Part shown: one piece after another, positions 8,853-18,559 of the stretch | Position numbering within the stretch: the stretch's first letter is position 1 | Layout: each line of letters opens with the position of its first letter | DNA from: Euprymna scolopes | Lineage: Eukaryota > Mollusca > Cephalopoda > Sepiida > Sepiolidae | Reading direction: 5' to 3' | DNA length: 23,685 nt | Assembly (NCBI GenBank): GCA_024364805.1 | Contig: CM044501.1 | Coordinates: forward strand, 81,384,325-81,408,009 | Program-made: the position numbers and the translations under genes | The notes under the pieces: model-generated | The model's database searches: none | Told to the model about the DNA's origin: nothing | What the model saw: only the letters and a program-made list of their open reading frames with translations

Positions 8853-8854
<2 letters not shown>

Positions 8855-9540
8855 GACTCATTATTTATTAAAAAAAAGTCAGACCTAAAACATAAGAAAG
8901 AAACAATATTATTTATAAGTTTAAATACCTTTTGGTAGAATGTAACTCCCATAATAATATTAAAACTAATAGCTACATGGGTTTTACAACCACTACCTTA
9001 TCCCACCATCTAACTATGTACCTTGTAACGTCTAGCTTAATTTACCAGCATTTACAAAAACATAACTGCCCACCATATGATTCAAGACACATTTTAGTTA
9101 ATAATTAAATTTAAAAACGAATTAAAAAAATTAAAATATACTCGAGACTATTTTTATTAAAATGCAGTAACCTAGAACTAATGGAATTACGTATGAAACT
9201 AGTGACAATACTTTAAAGTAATACAATTAATCATGTGATTTTTATTCAAATATTAGATGATTTAAAATGTTAACGCTCTTCCTGGAATTACAGTAGTTCT
9301 TTCTTTTGACATCTAATTAATTTTACGGAGGCATTTCCAGTTGATTGCGTCTTTTTGTTTGTTTTACCTGGAAATGATTATGCGAAGAATCGAAAACGTT
9401 TGTGATACATCTGGAATTGTTTTTTTTTATTTTTGACACAAATAAAATCATTAGAAAAATTGCACAATTAGAAAAATTAAGTATAATCAATCTGAAAAAT
9501 TCTGATATGTTTAACAATGATTGGTTAAATGAAAGAATGC
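8853..9540. other. AT-rich non-coding stretch
   Basis: No gene or recognised repeat. The open frames here are low-complexity AT translations without homology I can see. Confidence 0.5.
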
Positions 9541-9544
9541 TGGC

Positions 9545-9625
9545 CAAAAGAGAAAGAAAGAGAGCCAGAGAAAGAAAGGAAGAGAGAGAAAGAAATAGAG
9601 AGAAACATAGAGAGAAACATCACTG
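9545..9625. repeat. Purine-rich GA/GAAA tract
   Basis: About 80 bp almost wholly A and G with GAGA, GAAA and AGAGAAACAT motifs. The arginine/glutamate-rich translation is a repeat artefact. Confidence 0.8.
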
Positions 9626-10104
9626 TCATTCTTGATGGAGCACATAGCGATCGTGCATGAGGATCATCAGCTGTTAATATATGGTCACAAAAACTGCCTA
9701 AAGCGGATATAAAATCAGTGGGATATCAAGTGGTTTGCTTTCTCAGCATTCCTCTTGCTTAAAGGGAGCGATTATTTTTTTCCAAATAGTCAAACCATTT
9801 TCTGTGTGGCTTCTTCTCTTGACCAAATATTTTATCACGCATGCACTCACCATCATTAAACATGCAGCATAATACATGCGTACTAGTATTGGTAGCTGAG
9901 TTGGTGGGGCGTTAAATTTGTAGAATAACTACCGTTCACTAGACGTACGTGACCATGTTCTTTACGGGAAGGTGAGATAGCGCATACAACTTAAAAAAAT
10001 ACCCTCAAACTCGGATTATCAATTCCTTATTCTATATGGATGATATTTATGCCAGATCGTTTCCAAGAGAAAATCTAAGTATCTTAATTATTTACACTAT
10101 ATCA
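9626..10104. other. Unassigned stretch with a possible tRNA-like A box
   Basis: Mixed-complexity DNA. GGTAGCTGAGTTGGTGGGG at 9890..9908 resembles a Pol III A box, but no convincing B box follows at the usual distance, so no SINE is called. Confidence 0.35.
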
Positions 10105-10106
10105 TT

Positions 10107-10176
10107 TCGGACTATTGTCGACATCAACAGTAATATTTCTATCAGGCTCACTAAACATTTATAAGGACAATAGTCC
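10107..10176. mobile_element. ~70-bp palindromic mini-element
   Basis: TTCGGACTATTGTC and its inverse GACAATAGTCCGAA lie about 40 bp apart. Nothing coding is inside. The GGACTATT core also forms the ends of the SINE-like element at 3928..4245, so the two may share a terminal module. It looks like a very short MITE or foldback unit. Confidence 0.55.
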
Positions 10177-10685
10177 GAAGAAAACTTATGAAAATAATAT
10201 TTCTCATCTCCAAAAGTAAGAATAAAGATTTGTGAAATCAGAATTTCTGTATTGTTAAATAAATTTAAGCAGCAAACCGGCTTTTAGGCATGTTTATGTT
10301 TTGTTTATGAATCCATTATTTGTATTATTATTTATCCTTATCAACCCGGTTTTGGCCGAGAGGCAGTGAAGTTATTTTAGTTATGACGTTTCATTTGTTT
10401 GTACATTTTTGAAATTAAGGTAGACAACTCCTATTATATTTATCAATCTAAAATATGATCTATCTCTCTGGCGGATTTTTCTTTTTAGGTGATTATTTAA
10501 AAATGTTTCGTATTTATTTCGTCTAGATCGGACTAAGTAATTATAAATAAATAAATTGTAGTACTTACGTTATTATATTGTCAATAACATGGCGCAACAT
10601 TAACTAAAATTGGCAAAATTTAATATGTCAGCTATTGAGGTATTACTAAGAAAATCAGAAATGATAAATTTCATATTTATTACAT
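10177..10685. other. AT-rich non-coding stretch
   Basis: No gene recognised. A motif TTGGCCGAGAGGCAGTGAAG (about 10351..10370) resembles the A box of a leucine/serine tRNA but lacks a partner B box. Confidence 0.45.
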
Positions 10686-10689
10686 TTTC

Positions 10690-11330
10690 ACCCCAAACAA
10701 TGCAGATTGCCACTTTGGTGTAGGGGACTACTATCAGGGACATAAACTACTGGGGTACTATGTAGGGAGTTGGGCAGTAAAATGTCGGTTAACGTTACAC
10801 TTGGACTTCTGCATGTCAGTACAGCTAGAGAAACAAGGAATGGAATTCCGAAGTCTAGCGGTTCTGGGGAAGAAACTACTGGAGTAGAAAGCTCTCCTAC
10901 ATCTAGGGATCTCCACTGTGTAAGAGTGGGGTTTAGCTGCTTGTTGGATTTGTCGAGGATATTTACGTCGTGGGGGCACAAGTGCTTGCAGTTCGTCAGA
11001 GCATTCTCCATGAAAATACTTGTAGAACAGGCAGAGGGATGCAAAGTTTCGTCGGTGGGACAGGGGCTGAAGCTTAGATGACAGTTCAGGACCTATCAGG
11101 TTGGAGACTCTCTTTTAGACCTTTCTAGGAGCGAGTGACTAGTAGTAGATGCACCAGCCCAAATATGACAACAATACTCCATGCATGGGGGAATGGTGGT
11201 CTTATGGGGGTACAGGATACTTTTGGGCGTTTGTAGCTTTCTAGCACAGTAGAGAGAGCCTACCGTCTTCGCAGCAGTCCTGCCAATGTAATTGTTCCAA
11301 CTCATGTTTCCTGTGAACATTAGGCCGAGG
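10690..11330 (-). mobile_element. LINE fragment D, jockey/CR1-type ORF2 C-terminus
   Basis: Minus-strand translation in two frames gives GRTAAKTVGSLYCARKLQTP, IPPCMEYCCHIWAGA and SLLER (11320..11100). It then shifts to a stretch containing the partner of LSHRRN.ASL.LFYKY, followed by PHSYTVEIPRCRRAFYSSSF and FPRTARLRNSIP (to about 10780). HMEYC.H.WAGA and FFPR...LWN.LP are hallmarks of the region after the reverse transcriptase in jockey-superfamily LINEs. The RT core and endonuclease are missing, and a frame change near 11095 shows it is a dead 5'-truncated copy. Confidence 0.85.
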
Positions 11331-11365
11331 AGTTTAAAAGAAGTACTATGTCTATAATTCTGTTT

Positions 11366-11490
11366 ATCTACTGGTTATAACCACGTTGACACACCTTGAA
11401 GTTAAGCGGCGTTGAGCCTGGTAAGAATTTAGATGGGTGACCATTTAGATGGATGATCATTTAAGAATACCAAGTACTCTAGCTGCATGT
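11366..11490 (+). mobile_element. 5S rRNA-derived SINE, copy 2
   Basis: Positions 11366..11490 follow 5S rRNA from the 5' end (ATCTACTGGTTATAACCACG against GTCTACGGCCATACCACC). They continue through the internal control region, where AAGTTAAGCGGCGTTGAGCC (11399..11418) closely matches 5S AAGCTAAGCAGGGTCGGGCC, to GGGTGACC and GAATACC. A 16-bp piece (AGATGGGTGACCATTT) is tandemly duplicated at 11431..11462. It shares ACGTTGACACACC with copy 1. The promoter box is better kept than in copy 1. It ends against the poly-T of the next LINE tail. Confidence 0.75.
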
Positions 11491-11497
11491 TCTGAGC

Positions 11498-11620
11498 TTT
11501 TTTTTTTTTTTTACAAGAAATTCACCACTTATCAAGACTTGTAAAGTTTGGATTGTTCGAGAGCGCACTTTTTATAGTGCGCTTAATAAACTTGCGCCGA
11601 CCTGACAGTTAAGTATGGAG
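11498..11620 (-). mobile_element. LINE 3' tail with poly-A and hairpin
   Basis: On the minus strand this ends ...AAGTCTTGATAAGTGGTGAA, a short spacer, then a run of about 15 A. The same AAGTGGTGA..CATGTAAAA end follows the C-terminal codons of LINE fragment F at 22603..22625, which identifies it as a LINE 3' UTR. A perfect 8-bp hairpin, AGCGCACT/AGTGCGCT (11562..11583), lies about 50 bp before the poly-A. Confidence 0.65.
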
Positions 11621-12024
11621 TATCACCAAACTGAAATTACCCGTCATATATAATATTAGTAAAAATAGTTTTCGGTAGCTGAGAAGCAAGCTGTTAACGT
11701 TTTGCTTATAAATGTCCAAACAGTTAACACAGATATTATCAAGGTCTCTCTGTACTGCAGTTTATCATGACAGCATGGTATGAGAATACTCCCCCCACTC
11801 CCTACAAGTGAATCCTAAATTTAAAAAAGAACATAATATTCGCGCCTCAAATAAGATCCCCTCGTTATGACTACTTCACACTATCTTTTACAAGGAATAG
11901 TGCCTCAAGTAACAGTACTAAGCTGGATACTCTACCAGACCAGATGCATTCTTGTCTTGGAATTCAGAGCCATGATCAAACGTTTTTTTTACTTGAAGTT
12001 GAACGTCAAAAACGACATTATTTT
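11621..12024. other. Unassigned stretch up to the assembly gap
   Basis: No gene recognised. It may include more 3' UTR of the LINE whose tail lies at 11498..11620. Open frames that cross the gap are artefacts. Confidence 0.4.
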
Positions 12025-12301
12025 NNNNNNNNNNNNNNNNNNNNNNNNNNNNNNNNNNNNNNNNNNNNNNNNNNNNNNNNNNNNNNNNNNNNNNNNNNNN
12101 NNNNNNNNNNNNNNNNNNNNNNNNNNNNNNNNNNNNNNNNNNNNNNNNNNNNNNNNNNNNNNNNNNNNNNNNNNNNNNNNNNNNNNNNNNNNNNNNNNNN
12201 NNNNNNNNNNNNNNNNNNNNNNNNNNNNNNNNNNNNNNNNNNNNNNNNNNNNNNNNNNNNNNNNNNNNNNNNNNNNNNNNNNNNNNNNNNNNNNNNNNNN
12301 N
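12025..12301. other. Assembly gap (277 N)
   Basis: A run of undetermined bases. Nothing can be said about its content. Confidence 1.
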
Positions 12302-12896
12302 TTCTATGTATATTTTAATCTACAGAATTTAACTTCAATCCCTACATTTATACTTTGCTCTATTTTTCATATTGAGCTTTACCTTATTGGCTAGGATCGT
12401 CTAGAAAATATTATTACGCTGGAATATTTAGTAATACAATAATTCATTTGATTATCTAATCTGTAATTTAAATAAATTTATACAGACATATATATATATA
12501 TGCATTTATATATACATATATTTTTCTCTCTATCTCTCTCTCTATATATATCTTTATTTTCCATATGCAATTTGACTAATTATGATTGTAATTACACAGA
12601 AGTAAATAACACAAAGTTTCAATTGTGATAGCTCAATAGTGTAACATTAGAGTTTCACATACTTCTTAAATGTTAATGTTTATTTTTCAAAATATTATTC
12701 TTTTACTGGCAAGAACCTGCGTACAATTGTTTCGGCCCAATGTTGGCATACATGTATATAGCAGTTTAAAACTTTTCACAACTGGGCAATCTCATCAACG
12801 CATATTAATGAAACCAATTTAAAATTTTTTTTTTCTTCAAACAGGGCTTTTTGTATTAATATGTATTTATTCATTCATTTACTTTTTTTCTCCACA

Positions 12897-12898
<2 letters not shown>
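12302..12898. other. AT-rich non-coding stretch with short TA/CT repeats
   Basis: Contains TA and CT microsatellite pieces at about 12487..12552. No gene or transposon recognised. Confidence 0.5.
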
Positions 12899-12962
<64 letters not shown>

Positions 12963-12985
12963 AGAGATAGATAGATAGAGAGAAC
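12899..12985. repeat. (TA)n then GAGA/GATA microsatellite
   Basis: About 58 bp of TA, followed by GAGAGATAGATAGATAGAGAGA.. type sequence. Confidence 0.95.
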
Positions 12986-13147
12986 AAAAGAGCAAGCGAG
13001 AGAAGTGTAAGTTATTTTCACTATGACTGTAATATTATTTGACTTTATATTTTCTATACTTCAGACTTATCAACTGCAGCCTCTATAATTACAAAACAAA
13101 TGAAGAACTACAAAATTATTGTGATTATAAACACTGAATACAGTAAT

Positions 13148-13375
13148 GTCGACTCATTTTGCATAATGGTAAGAGTGTTCGCTGGGAACGAGGGTTCAAT
13201 CTTCGTTTACCCAATGCCCTTTTACTAAAATGCTAGATATTATAAGATTATGATCATGGTTAAGTGGAGTAATCCTGGGAGAGGAGTGGCGTCCTTCCTC
13301 ACACCTCTGTGTAGTAGCTCATGAAAAGAGAGCCTTTACGGTGCTCCTAACTATGGTCGCCCACTTTATTTTTAT
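13148..13375 (+). mobile_element. tRNA-derived SINE
   Basis: The head has an A box (TTTGCATAATGGTAAGAG, about 13158..13175) and a B box (GAGGGTTCAATCTTC, about 13190..13204) at tRNA spacing. A tRNA-unrelated body follows, with GGAGTGGCGTCCTTCCTCAC and a GTGCTCCTAAC segment, and then AT-rich tail sequence. Target-site duplications were not identified. A decayed tRNA pseudogene is possible, but the long body favours a SINE. Confidence 0.6.
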
Positions 13376-13684
13376 AACAATTTAGAAATAGAAACCGTTT
13401 TAAAAGTCGTTTGAATCCGACCATAAAAAAAAAGTTTTCTTTTATCTAACAAATGATAATCTTAGAATTCCACATTTAACTGAAAAACTTACATTTTTAA
13501 GGGGTTTTAAGCGGAATGATGTGGGTAGAGTTACAGTTTTCTAAAGAGAGATGGGGGGAGGGAAGAGGTGAGAAATAACGATAAGTTGTCAACGATAAAA
13601 AATAATCGGTCGAATAAAAAGTTATTTTATAGCATATATAAAATGCACGCATCCACACGTGTGCATATGCCGGTTTTGCATTTC
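13376..13684. other. Non-coding stretch
   Basis: AT-rich, no recognised gene. Short open frames here overlap the next transposon's left end and are incidental. Confidence 0.5.
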
Positions 13685-13686
13685 TA

Positions 13687-14246
13687 CAGGGTGCCAAAAA
13701 GTCATTGTAGGGTTTTGAACTTAAATACATTCTTTATTTTTGATGATATCTTTCTGTAACTTTAACATAATCTGACTAAGACATTCAGAGATTTAAAAAA
13801 TGCAAAATTCAAACAATCTTTATTCATAAAAAATAATGTTTGTTTTATTAAATGTTGCCCATTTTCAGCTTTGCATATTTGTGCACTTTCCAAAACATTA
13901 TTCATGACAGTTTGCAGAATCTCTGGATTGCAATTTAACTCCCTTATTTCGTTTCTGATGTTTTCCTTCAATTTTTGCAGGGTTTGGGGTTTGTTAACAT
14001 AGACTCTTTCTTTAAGGTATCCCCCAGAAGAAAAAGTCGGGGCTAGTCAATTGAAAATTCCAAGGCGAAGCTTAAAGTGGGCAACATTTAAAAACGTTAT
14101 TCTTCATAAATAAAGATTATTTGAATTTTGCATCTTTTAAAAAGTTTCCCAATGTCTTAGATTGTGTTAAAATTACAGAAAGATACCATAAAAAATAAAG
14201 AATCTATTTAAGTTCAAAACGCTTTAGTTACTTTTTGGACACCCTA
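13687..14246 (-). mobile_element. 560-bp Tc1/mariner deletion derivative with ~150-bp TIRs
   Basis: The ends are inverted copies: left CAGGGTGCCAAAAAGTCATT, right (inverted) TAGGGTGTCCAAAAAGTAAC. Similarity continues for about 150 bp on each side, and TA lies on both flanks (13685..13686 and 14247..14248), the Tc1/mariner target duplication. The centre (about 14050..13800, minus strand) encodes the end of a DDE_3-type transposase: DFF.WGYLKERVYVNKP, then TLQKLKENIRNEIRELN, ILQTVMNNVLESAQIC and NGQHL. The DNA-binding part and the first two catalytic acids are gone. It looks like an internally deleted copy that could only be moved by a full-length relative. Confidence 0.85.
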
Positions 14247-14248
14247 TA

Positions 14249-14673
14249 TATAAACGTGTGTTTTGGGAAATAGAATAACGCAAGAAAAATCTTAGACATT
14301 AAAAGTGGTTTTATATTGTTGTTTTCGTTAAATATTAATTTATATTATTATTATTAAGTATTAAATGAGGAATCGTTTGGAGTTAAAATTCGAGTTTCGT
14401 TAATAGATAAACACGACATCAGTTCAAATTTCTTGTCTATTTTGTTTTTGCTTCGAGTTCTTTCACCTTATGTTAACACTTTTTAGTCGTGCATTTCTCA
14501 ATTTTAGATGTATAATACTAACTTGATTTTAAATGGAAATGATTCCTAATTTAGTAACGAAGCAACATAAAACTATTTTTAATGCATAAATAAATGTTTT
14601 CGCGTTTTTTCGTAGCCGCGATAAATTACTGGATTTTAATATACATATTTTAAAACAATCTTTTATTTATAAA
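14249..14673. other. AT-rich non-coding stretch
   Basis: No gene or repeat recognised. Confidence 0.5.
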
Positions 14674-15027
14674 CTAGCTGGCAGCTTGGCGTTGCCCGGT
14701 GGTACACTACGCTTAAACATGATAATTTAATTCATGCAGATTTCATATGTATTATTATAGAATCAATCCTCTATTAAGTATTATATATAACGGGGAATAA
14801 TTTGCCCGGTGGACTAAATCACAAGAAAAAAAAATAATATAATGTCGTTCATCAAATTCCGTCTGCGTTTGTTTACACAATCATGTCGGCGAATGCCCTG
14901 GAAAAGTCACTTCTGATTAATGTTTAGTTTTAAAATATGCAAACGAAGAAATGATTTGAGGTGATTTTAAATGGCAACTCTTCTTTAATCGTAAATTGAA
15001 CTCATTAATAAGAAAAATAAAATGGTG

Positions 15028-15104
15028 AGTTACGCGCGAACTTGGACAGGGGGTCATTCGATCTGTAGTGGAATGCTCTACCACTAAGTTATATTTCTAG
15101 ATTA
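15028..15104 (-). other. tRNA-like segment inside the Helitron
   Basis: The minus strand reads ATAACTTAGTGGTAGAGCAT, a good A box, and about 35 bases later CAAGTTCGCGCG, a weak B box. It is probably a decayed tRNA or SINE head carried by the Helitron. No full cloverleaf was drawn. Confidence 0.4.
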
Positions 15105-15360
15105 TAATAATAATGATTTGTTGAAATTTTATTATCTCCCTTGCCGGTGTAACGTAAACAATTCTCCTGGTAAAATTATTCTTTTTTATCTATAAGAGAG
15201 AAAATCTATTTTTAAGACCGGATTTTTTTTTTTCGATTTTCGATACTTATCGGATGAATTTCTGTACAAAACATCTAAGAACACTGCCAGACGTATAAAT
15301 TAGCTTTGTCTGAAATTTGTAAAAGATAGGCTCAGCTGTTTTGGAACATATGAGGAACTC

Positions 15361-15390
15361 TCTCTCTCTCTCACACACACACACACAGAG
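15361..15390. repeat. (CT)n(CA)n microsatellite near the Helitron 5' end
   Basis: A CT run followed by a CA run just inside the Helitron terminus. On the element's own strand this is a GT-rich start, as in the Helitrons at 564 and 1413. Confidence 0.9.
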
Positions 15391-15439
15391 TGCTTTTTAT
15401 ATAATAGTAGAGAGTTCTCAAAGCAATAAAAGTTCAAGA

Positions 15440-15730
15440 TAGAAAGGTATCACCATTATCAAAATACGAGAGACATTCTAGAAACGTTAATATTATTGGA
15501 ACACCTACATTTATTCGGCAAATCCAATACACCCTTGATTGTAATCCTAGAAGATCAATGATGTTGATTGCAAGAGAACACTGTATGTCAGAAGGAACAA
15601 TCTGAAATGTTGTTCACACTGACATTAGATACAAGTCTTATGCAACGATTAAGCTAAATCTTGGACAAAGAACAAAAGAACAACCACGAAGGCTTAGTGA
15701 ACACAGAAGGGGATGTTGGAAAATTTTTAT
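15440..15730 (+). mobile_element. Mariner transposase N-terminal fragment
   Basis: The + frame contains TFIRQIQYTLDCNPRRSMML, IAREHCMSEGTI, a stop, then NVVHTDIRYKSYA and further decayed sequence. NPRRS.R.MA.....S..T...V..DLRYKSY is the second helix-turn-helix of mariner transposases. The catalytic domain is missing, so it is a dead fragment. Confidence 0.75.
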
Positions 15731-15854
15731 GATCACATGACCTTTAAAATTTGGCCTCATAGCATTCCCAGCTTTAAATCTTTATTAACATGCTTTCTCA
15801 TCATATTTTCACTTTAACCGTACTTTTGGCAGTGCTGTGAAGACCTCCTTACCA

Positions 15855-16215
15855 ACATGACAGTGTTACATTTGTTAAGTAAAGTTGGGAGAGGGGGTAA
15901 CAGAAACATTTGTTCTGCTCAGCGTTGTCCTAGTGCAATAAACTTGCCATCGTTACATTACAGTATTAGATTTGAAAGTGAGTGGTGGGGTAACAGAATC
16001 CTTTGTCCTACTTGGTGTTGTCCAGAAGTAATAAATTTAAATTACAGTATTACATTTTAATATCTTTGGACTATTTTCATTATCAACATAATTTCTCTTC
16101 ATATATTTTGTGAAAGTAAGTGGATGGAACGGAATTAACCGGTATCAAAATATTATTGTATTTCGTTCTACTGTTTTGTCCAGGAGCTATAAATATAAGA
16201 CTGTAATATTACATT
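15855..16215. repeat. Three-unit degenerate minisatellite
   Basis: Units start near 15862, 15961 and 16043. They share ACAGTRTTACATTT, a GGGTAACAGAA block, TTTGT.CTRCT, a GTTGTCC block, and AATAAAT before the next ACAGT. Units 1 and 2 are about 97 and 82 bp; unit 3 is interrupted by about 70 bp. A 67-codon open frame across two units simply reflects the repeat. Confidence 0.65.
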
Positions 16216-16261
16216 TAAAAGGGATAGTTATTGTAAATGAATAAGATTATAATTCTTTCAA

Positions 16262-16450
16262 TACGTTAAAACCAGAGAGAGGGAATGGGTTGGGTGGAGA
16301 TGAAAGAGAGGGTAAGGAGAGAAGGGGGAAAACTAGGAAAAGAGAAGGAGAGAAAATTAAAGAGACGATTAGAAATAGATAGATAGATAGATAGATAGAT
16401 AGAGAGAGAGTGAGAGAGAGGGAAAGAAAGATAGAGAGGGCGAGAGATTA
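16262..16450. repeat. Purine-rich GA tract with (GATA)n core
   Basis: GA-rich DNA with a pure GATA run at about 16377..16402. Minus-strand SLSLSIYLS-type translation is an artefact. Confidence 0.9.
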
Positions 16451-17461
16451 GTCTTTTTCTTTTTTCACGTTGCTGTTTTTTTTTGTTTATTCCCATGCCC
16501 GTTGACTAAATTGATCATTTGTTTAATGATATTACTTATGTGAACACAATTCTCAGCAAAGATTAAAAAAAAATTATACATAAAATATACTACTGGAAAT
16601 AAATTCCATGTGATTTGTAAATATAATAATCCGACTGGACTCCAATCTTGACACGTGCCATTTGAAAGTTAGTACCGTATAGAAATCATATAAATGTTTT
16701 TCTTTATAAGTAGAGCCATCTAAATGTCCGGCTCCATATTTATTGATTGATGTGTTTGAGAAATAAAAAAAACTCTCTTTTCAGTGTTGCCATTTAATTT
16801 AGATAGTATTTATGCACACCACACACACGTATGTAAATTAGATAGTAAAATGATAAGTCACTTTTCTTTATATGATCCATAAGGATAGAAATGGAGGTAA
16901 AGACACTTATTTATGAAAGTCAAATATCTTAATTTTCATTCCCTTTTAGTCGAAGTTCTCAGAAATCAAGAGGACTCCATACCTCGGCACTAACACTTGA
17001 TCTCTATATGAGGCACATAGATAGTTGAATGTTCCATAAAGTCCTTTATCTCTCAAACATTGAGATCACTTTAAAGTGTTATAGTATATCTTTTGGTTTA
17101 ATCTTTTAGTCTTACTGGATTCCAGGACAGGAATACATCTAGTCTGATGAAGTATCCAGATTCGTGCTGTTACTGAAGATAACATCAATTGGAAAAGGTG
17201 AACGATTCCTTGTAAAAGCCAGTTAACTATACTGAGATCTTATTCGGGACAGAAATACTATATGATTGTTAATATTTAGTAAGGGTTTATTGTAGCAAAA
17301 AGTATCCTCACGCCAAATTGTACCGACCTCCTGTACAGACCTTAGACACTCGAGAATAGTGTCTAGTAGACATTCGATTTCTATGTGAGATTTTCCAAAT
17401 GAAATCGAAGTACAATCAACATAATAGTAGTTGTGACCAAACGAGTCACAGATACATAAAG
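16451..17461. other. Unassigned stretch
   Basis: No certain gene. The minus strand of 17228..17440 is open with moderately complex residues (IECLLDTILECLRSVQEVG, WREDTFCYNKP), listed as a finding. The rest is AT-rich with no family I recognise. Confidence 0.4.
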
Positions 17462-17521
<60 letters not shown>

Positions 17522-17572
17522 GAGAAAGAGAGAGAAAGAGAGAAAGAGAGAAAGAGAGAGAGAGAGGGGGGA
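17462..17572. repeat. (TA)n(GA)n compound microsatellite
   Basis: TA run followed by about 85 bp of GA with GAAA variants. It lies directly left of the mariner remnant. Confidence 0.95.
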
Positions 17573-17574
17573 TA

Positions 17575-18430
17575 AAGATATCCAAAGGAAAGCTCACAGA
17601 AGTGATAAAATTCGCACCAGAAGGTTTCTCGGTGGCTTGAAACGATCCATTGCAACAAATCATCACAGCCAATTGCTGAACTCGCAAAAAGGCGGAATGT
17701 GACCAAAATGAGCATTTCTAATACAGTACCGATAGATCTTGGGATTAATTTCTATTGCAGATAACGTTGTAACATCCTTACAGCGAAATCTAAGACCATT
17801 TGTAAAGAGAGAAGCGCCTTGCTACTCAATCACCTGAAACACTATAGTGGTACTGTACGCATTTTTGTGGACAAGAAAAGGTTCGAAGTCTCCAACCGCA
17901 GAAACCATGTCCAATGACCCTTCTATTGGTCATCCAATCATGCAGAGTAAACACCCTGCCTGTGTCATGGTGTTTGCAGCTGTTACTAGCGATGGGAAAG
18001 TCATTCCCTTTCACTTCATTGAAGTGGACCTGAAGATCAATACGGCGGAATATATGAAGAAACTGAAGGAAGTTCTCTTACACTGAATTAAGAATAACTA
18101 TGATCCCAAGAAAGTGATGTTCATCTAGAACTCTGCACCTGCTCATGGGCAAAAACAATGCTGAACTTCTTGAATAGAAATTTGTAGCTTTTTGTGCCCT
18201 CAAATATCTGGCCCTCTAGTTCACCAGATTTGAACCCCTTCGACTATTGGTTATGGGGCGATGTTGAAAAAGTCTCTAATGTTCGCCCCCATAACTGTGT
18301 GATCTCCCTGAAAACCGTCATAAAGCGAGTATTCTGCGCTATCAAAAAAGAGTCAGCTATCAAGGCCTGTCGTGTTTTTAGGACTCATACTAAGCAAGTT
18401 GTGAACGCAGAAGGTAGACGCATAGAATAA
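17575..18430 (+). mobile_element. Degenerate mariner transposon (DD34D transposase remnant)
   Basis: In order: IRTRRFLGGLKRSIA and PIAELAKRRNVTKMSISNTV (helix-turn-helix region), LLLNHLKHYSG, RIFVDKKRFEVSNRRNHV with the first catalytic D (17870..17872), HPACVMVFAAVTSDGKVIPF, NTAEYMKKLKEVLL, NYDPKKVMFI, a stop, then NSAPAH where QDSAPAH is expected (so the second catalytic D reads N). After a frame change comes NIWPSSSPDLNPFDYWLWG with the third D, ending AEGRRIE and TAA at 18428..18430. Several frameshifts and stops plus loss of one catalytic acid make it inactive. Mariner transposases cut and paste at TA; terminal repeats were not found. Confidence 0.88.
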
Positions 18431-18559
18431 AATGCTTGCATTTGTTTGTATTTAATAAAACAATTCAATGAACATACACAAATCTTTTAGTGCTTAGTCT
18501 TTATCAAGGTTTAAATTTTGAGATCTCAAACTGCCAATTTATCGTTTACACACTGTATC
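18431..18559. other. 3' flank of the mariner remnant
   Basis: AT-rich, contains ATTTAATAAAAC just after the stop. No clear terminal inverted repeat. Confidence 0.4.

Larger units (their letters stand above)
14674..15413 (-). mobile_element. Non-autonomous Helitron
   Basis: On the minus strand the 5' end is TCTCTACTATTATATAAAAA near 15413, followed by a GT/GA-rich stretch. The 3' end is ACCGGGCAACGCC-AAGCTGCCAG-CTAG (14674..14677) followed by T. Start, hairpin-like GGC/GCC core, CTAG end and the T flank fit Helitrons. It shares its 3' third with the copies at 3548 and 18560, and TTTCGATACTTATCG plus CATCTAAGAACACTGCCAG with the end of the window. No Rep/helicase coding is present. Confidence 0.75.

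Noticed and set aside
9885-9945. Possible tRNA gene or SINE head (GGTAGCTGAGTTGG)
   Set aside because: No B box at the right distance and no cloverleaf.
10351-10400. Leucine/serine tRNA-like A box
   Set aside because: Single motif without acceptor stem or B box.
10770-11081. 103-codon plus-strand frame with plausible composition
   Set aside because: Antisense of the jockey-type LINE fragment D, whose minus-strand motifs are clear.
11867-12394. Open frames of 124 and 175 codons
   Set aside because: They span the run of N, which is read as open; not evidence of coding.
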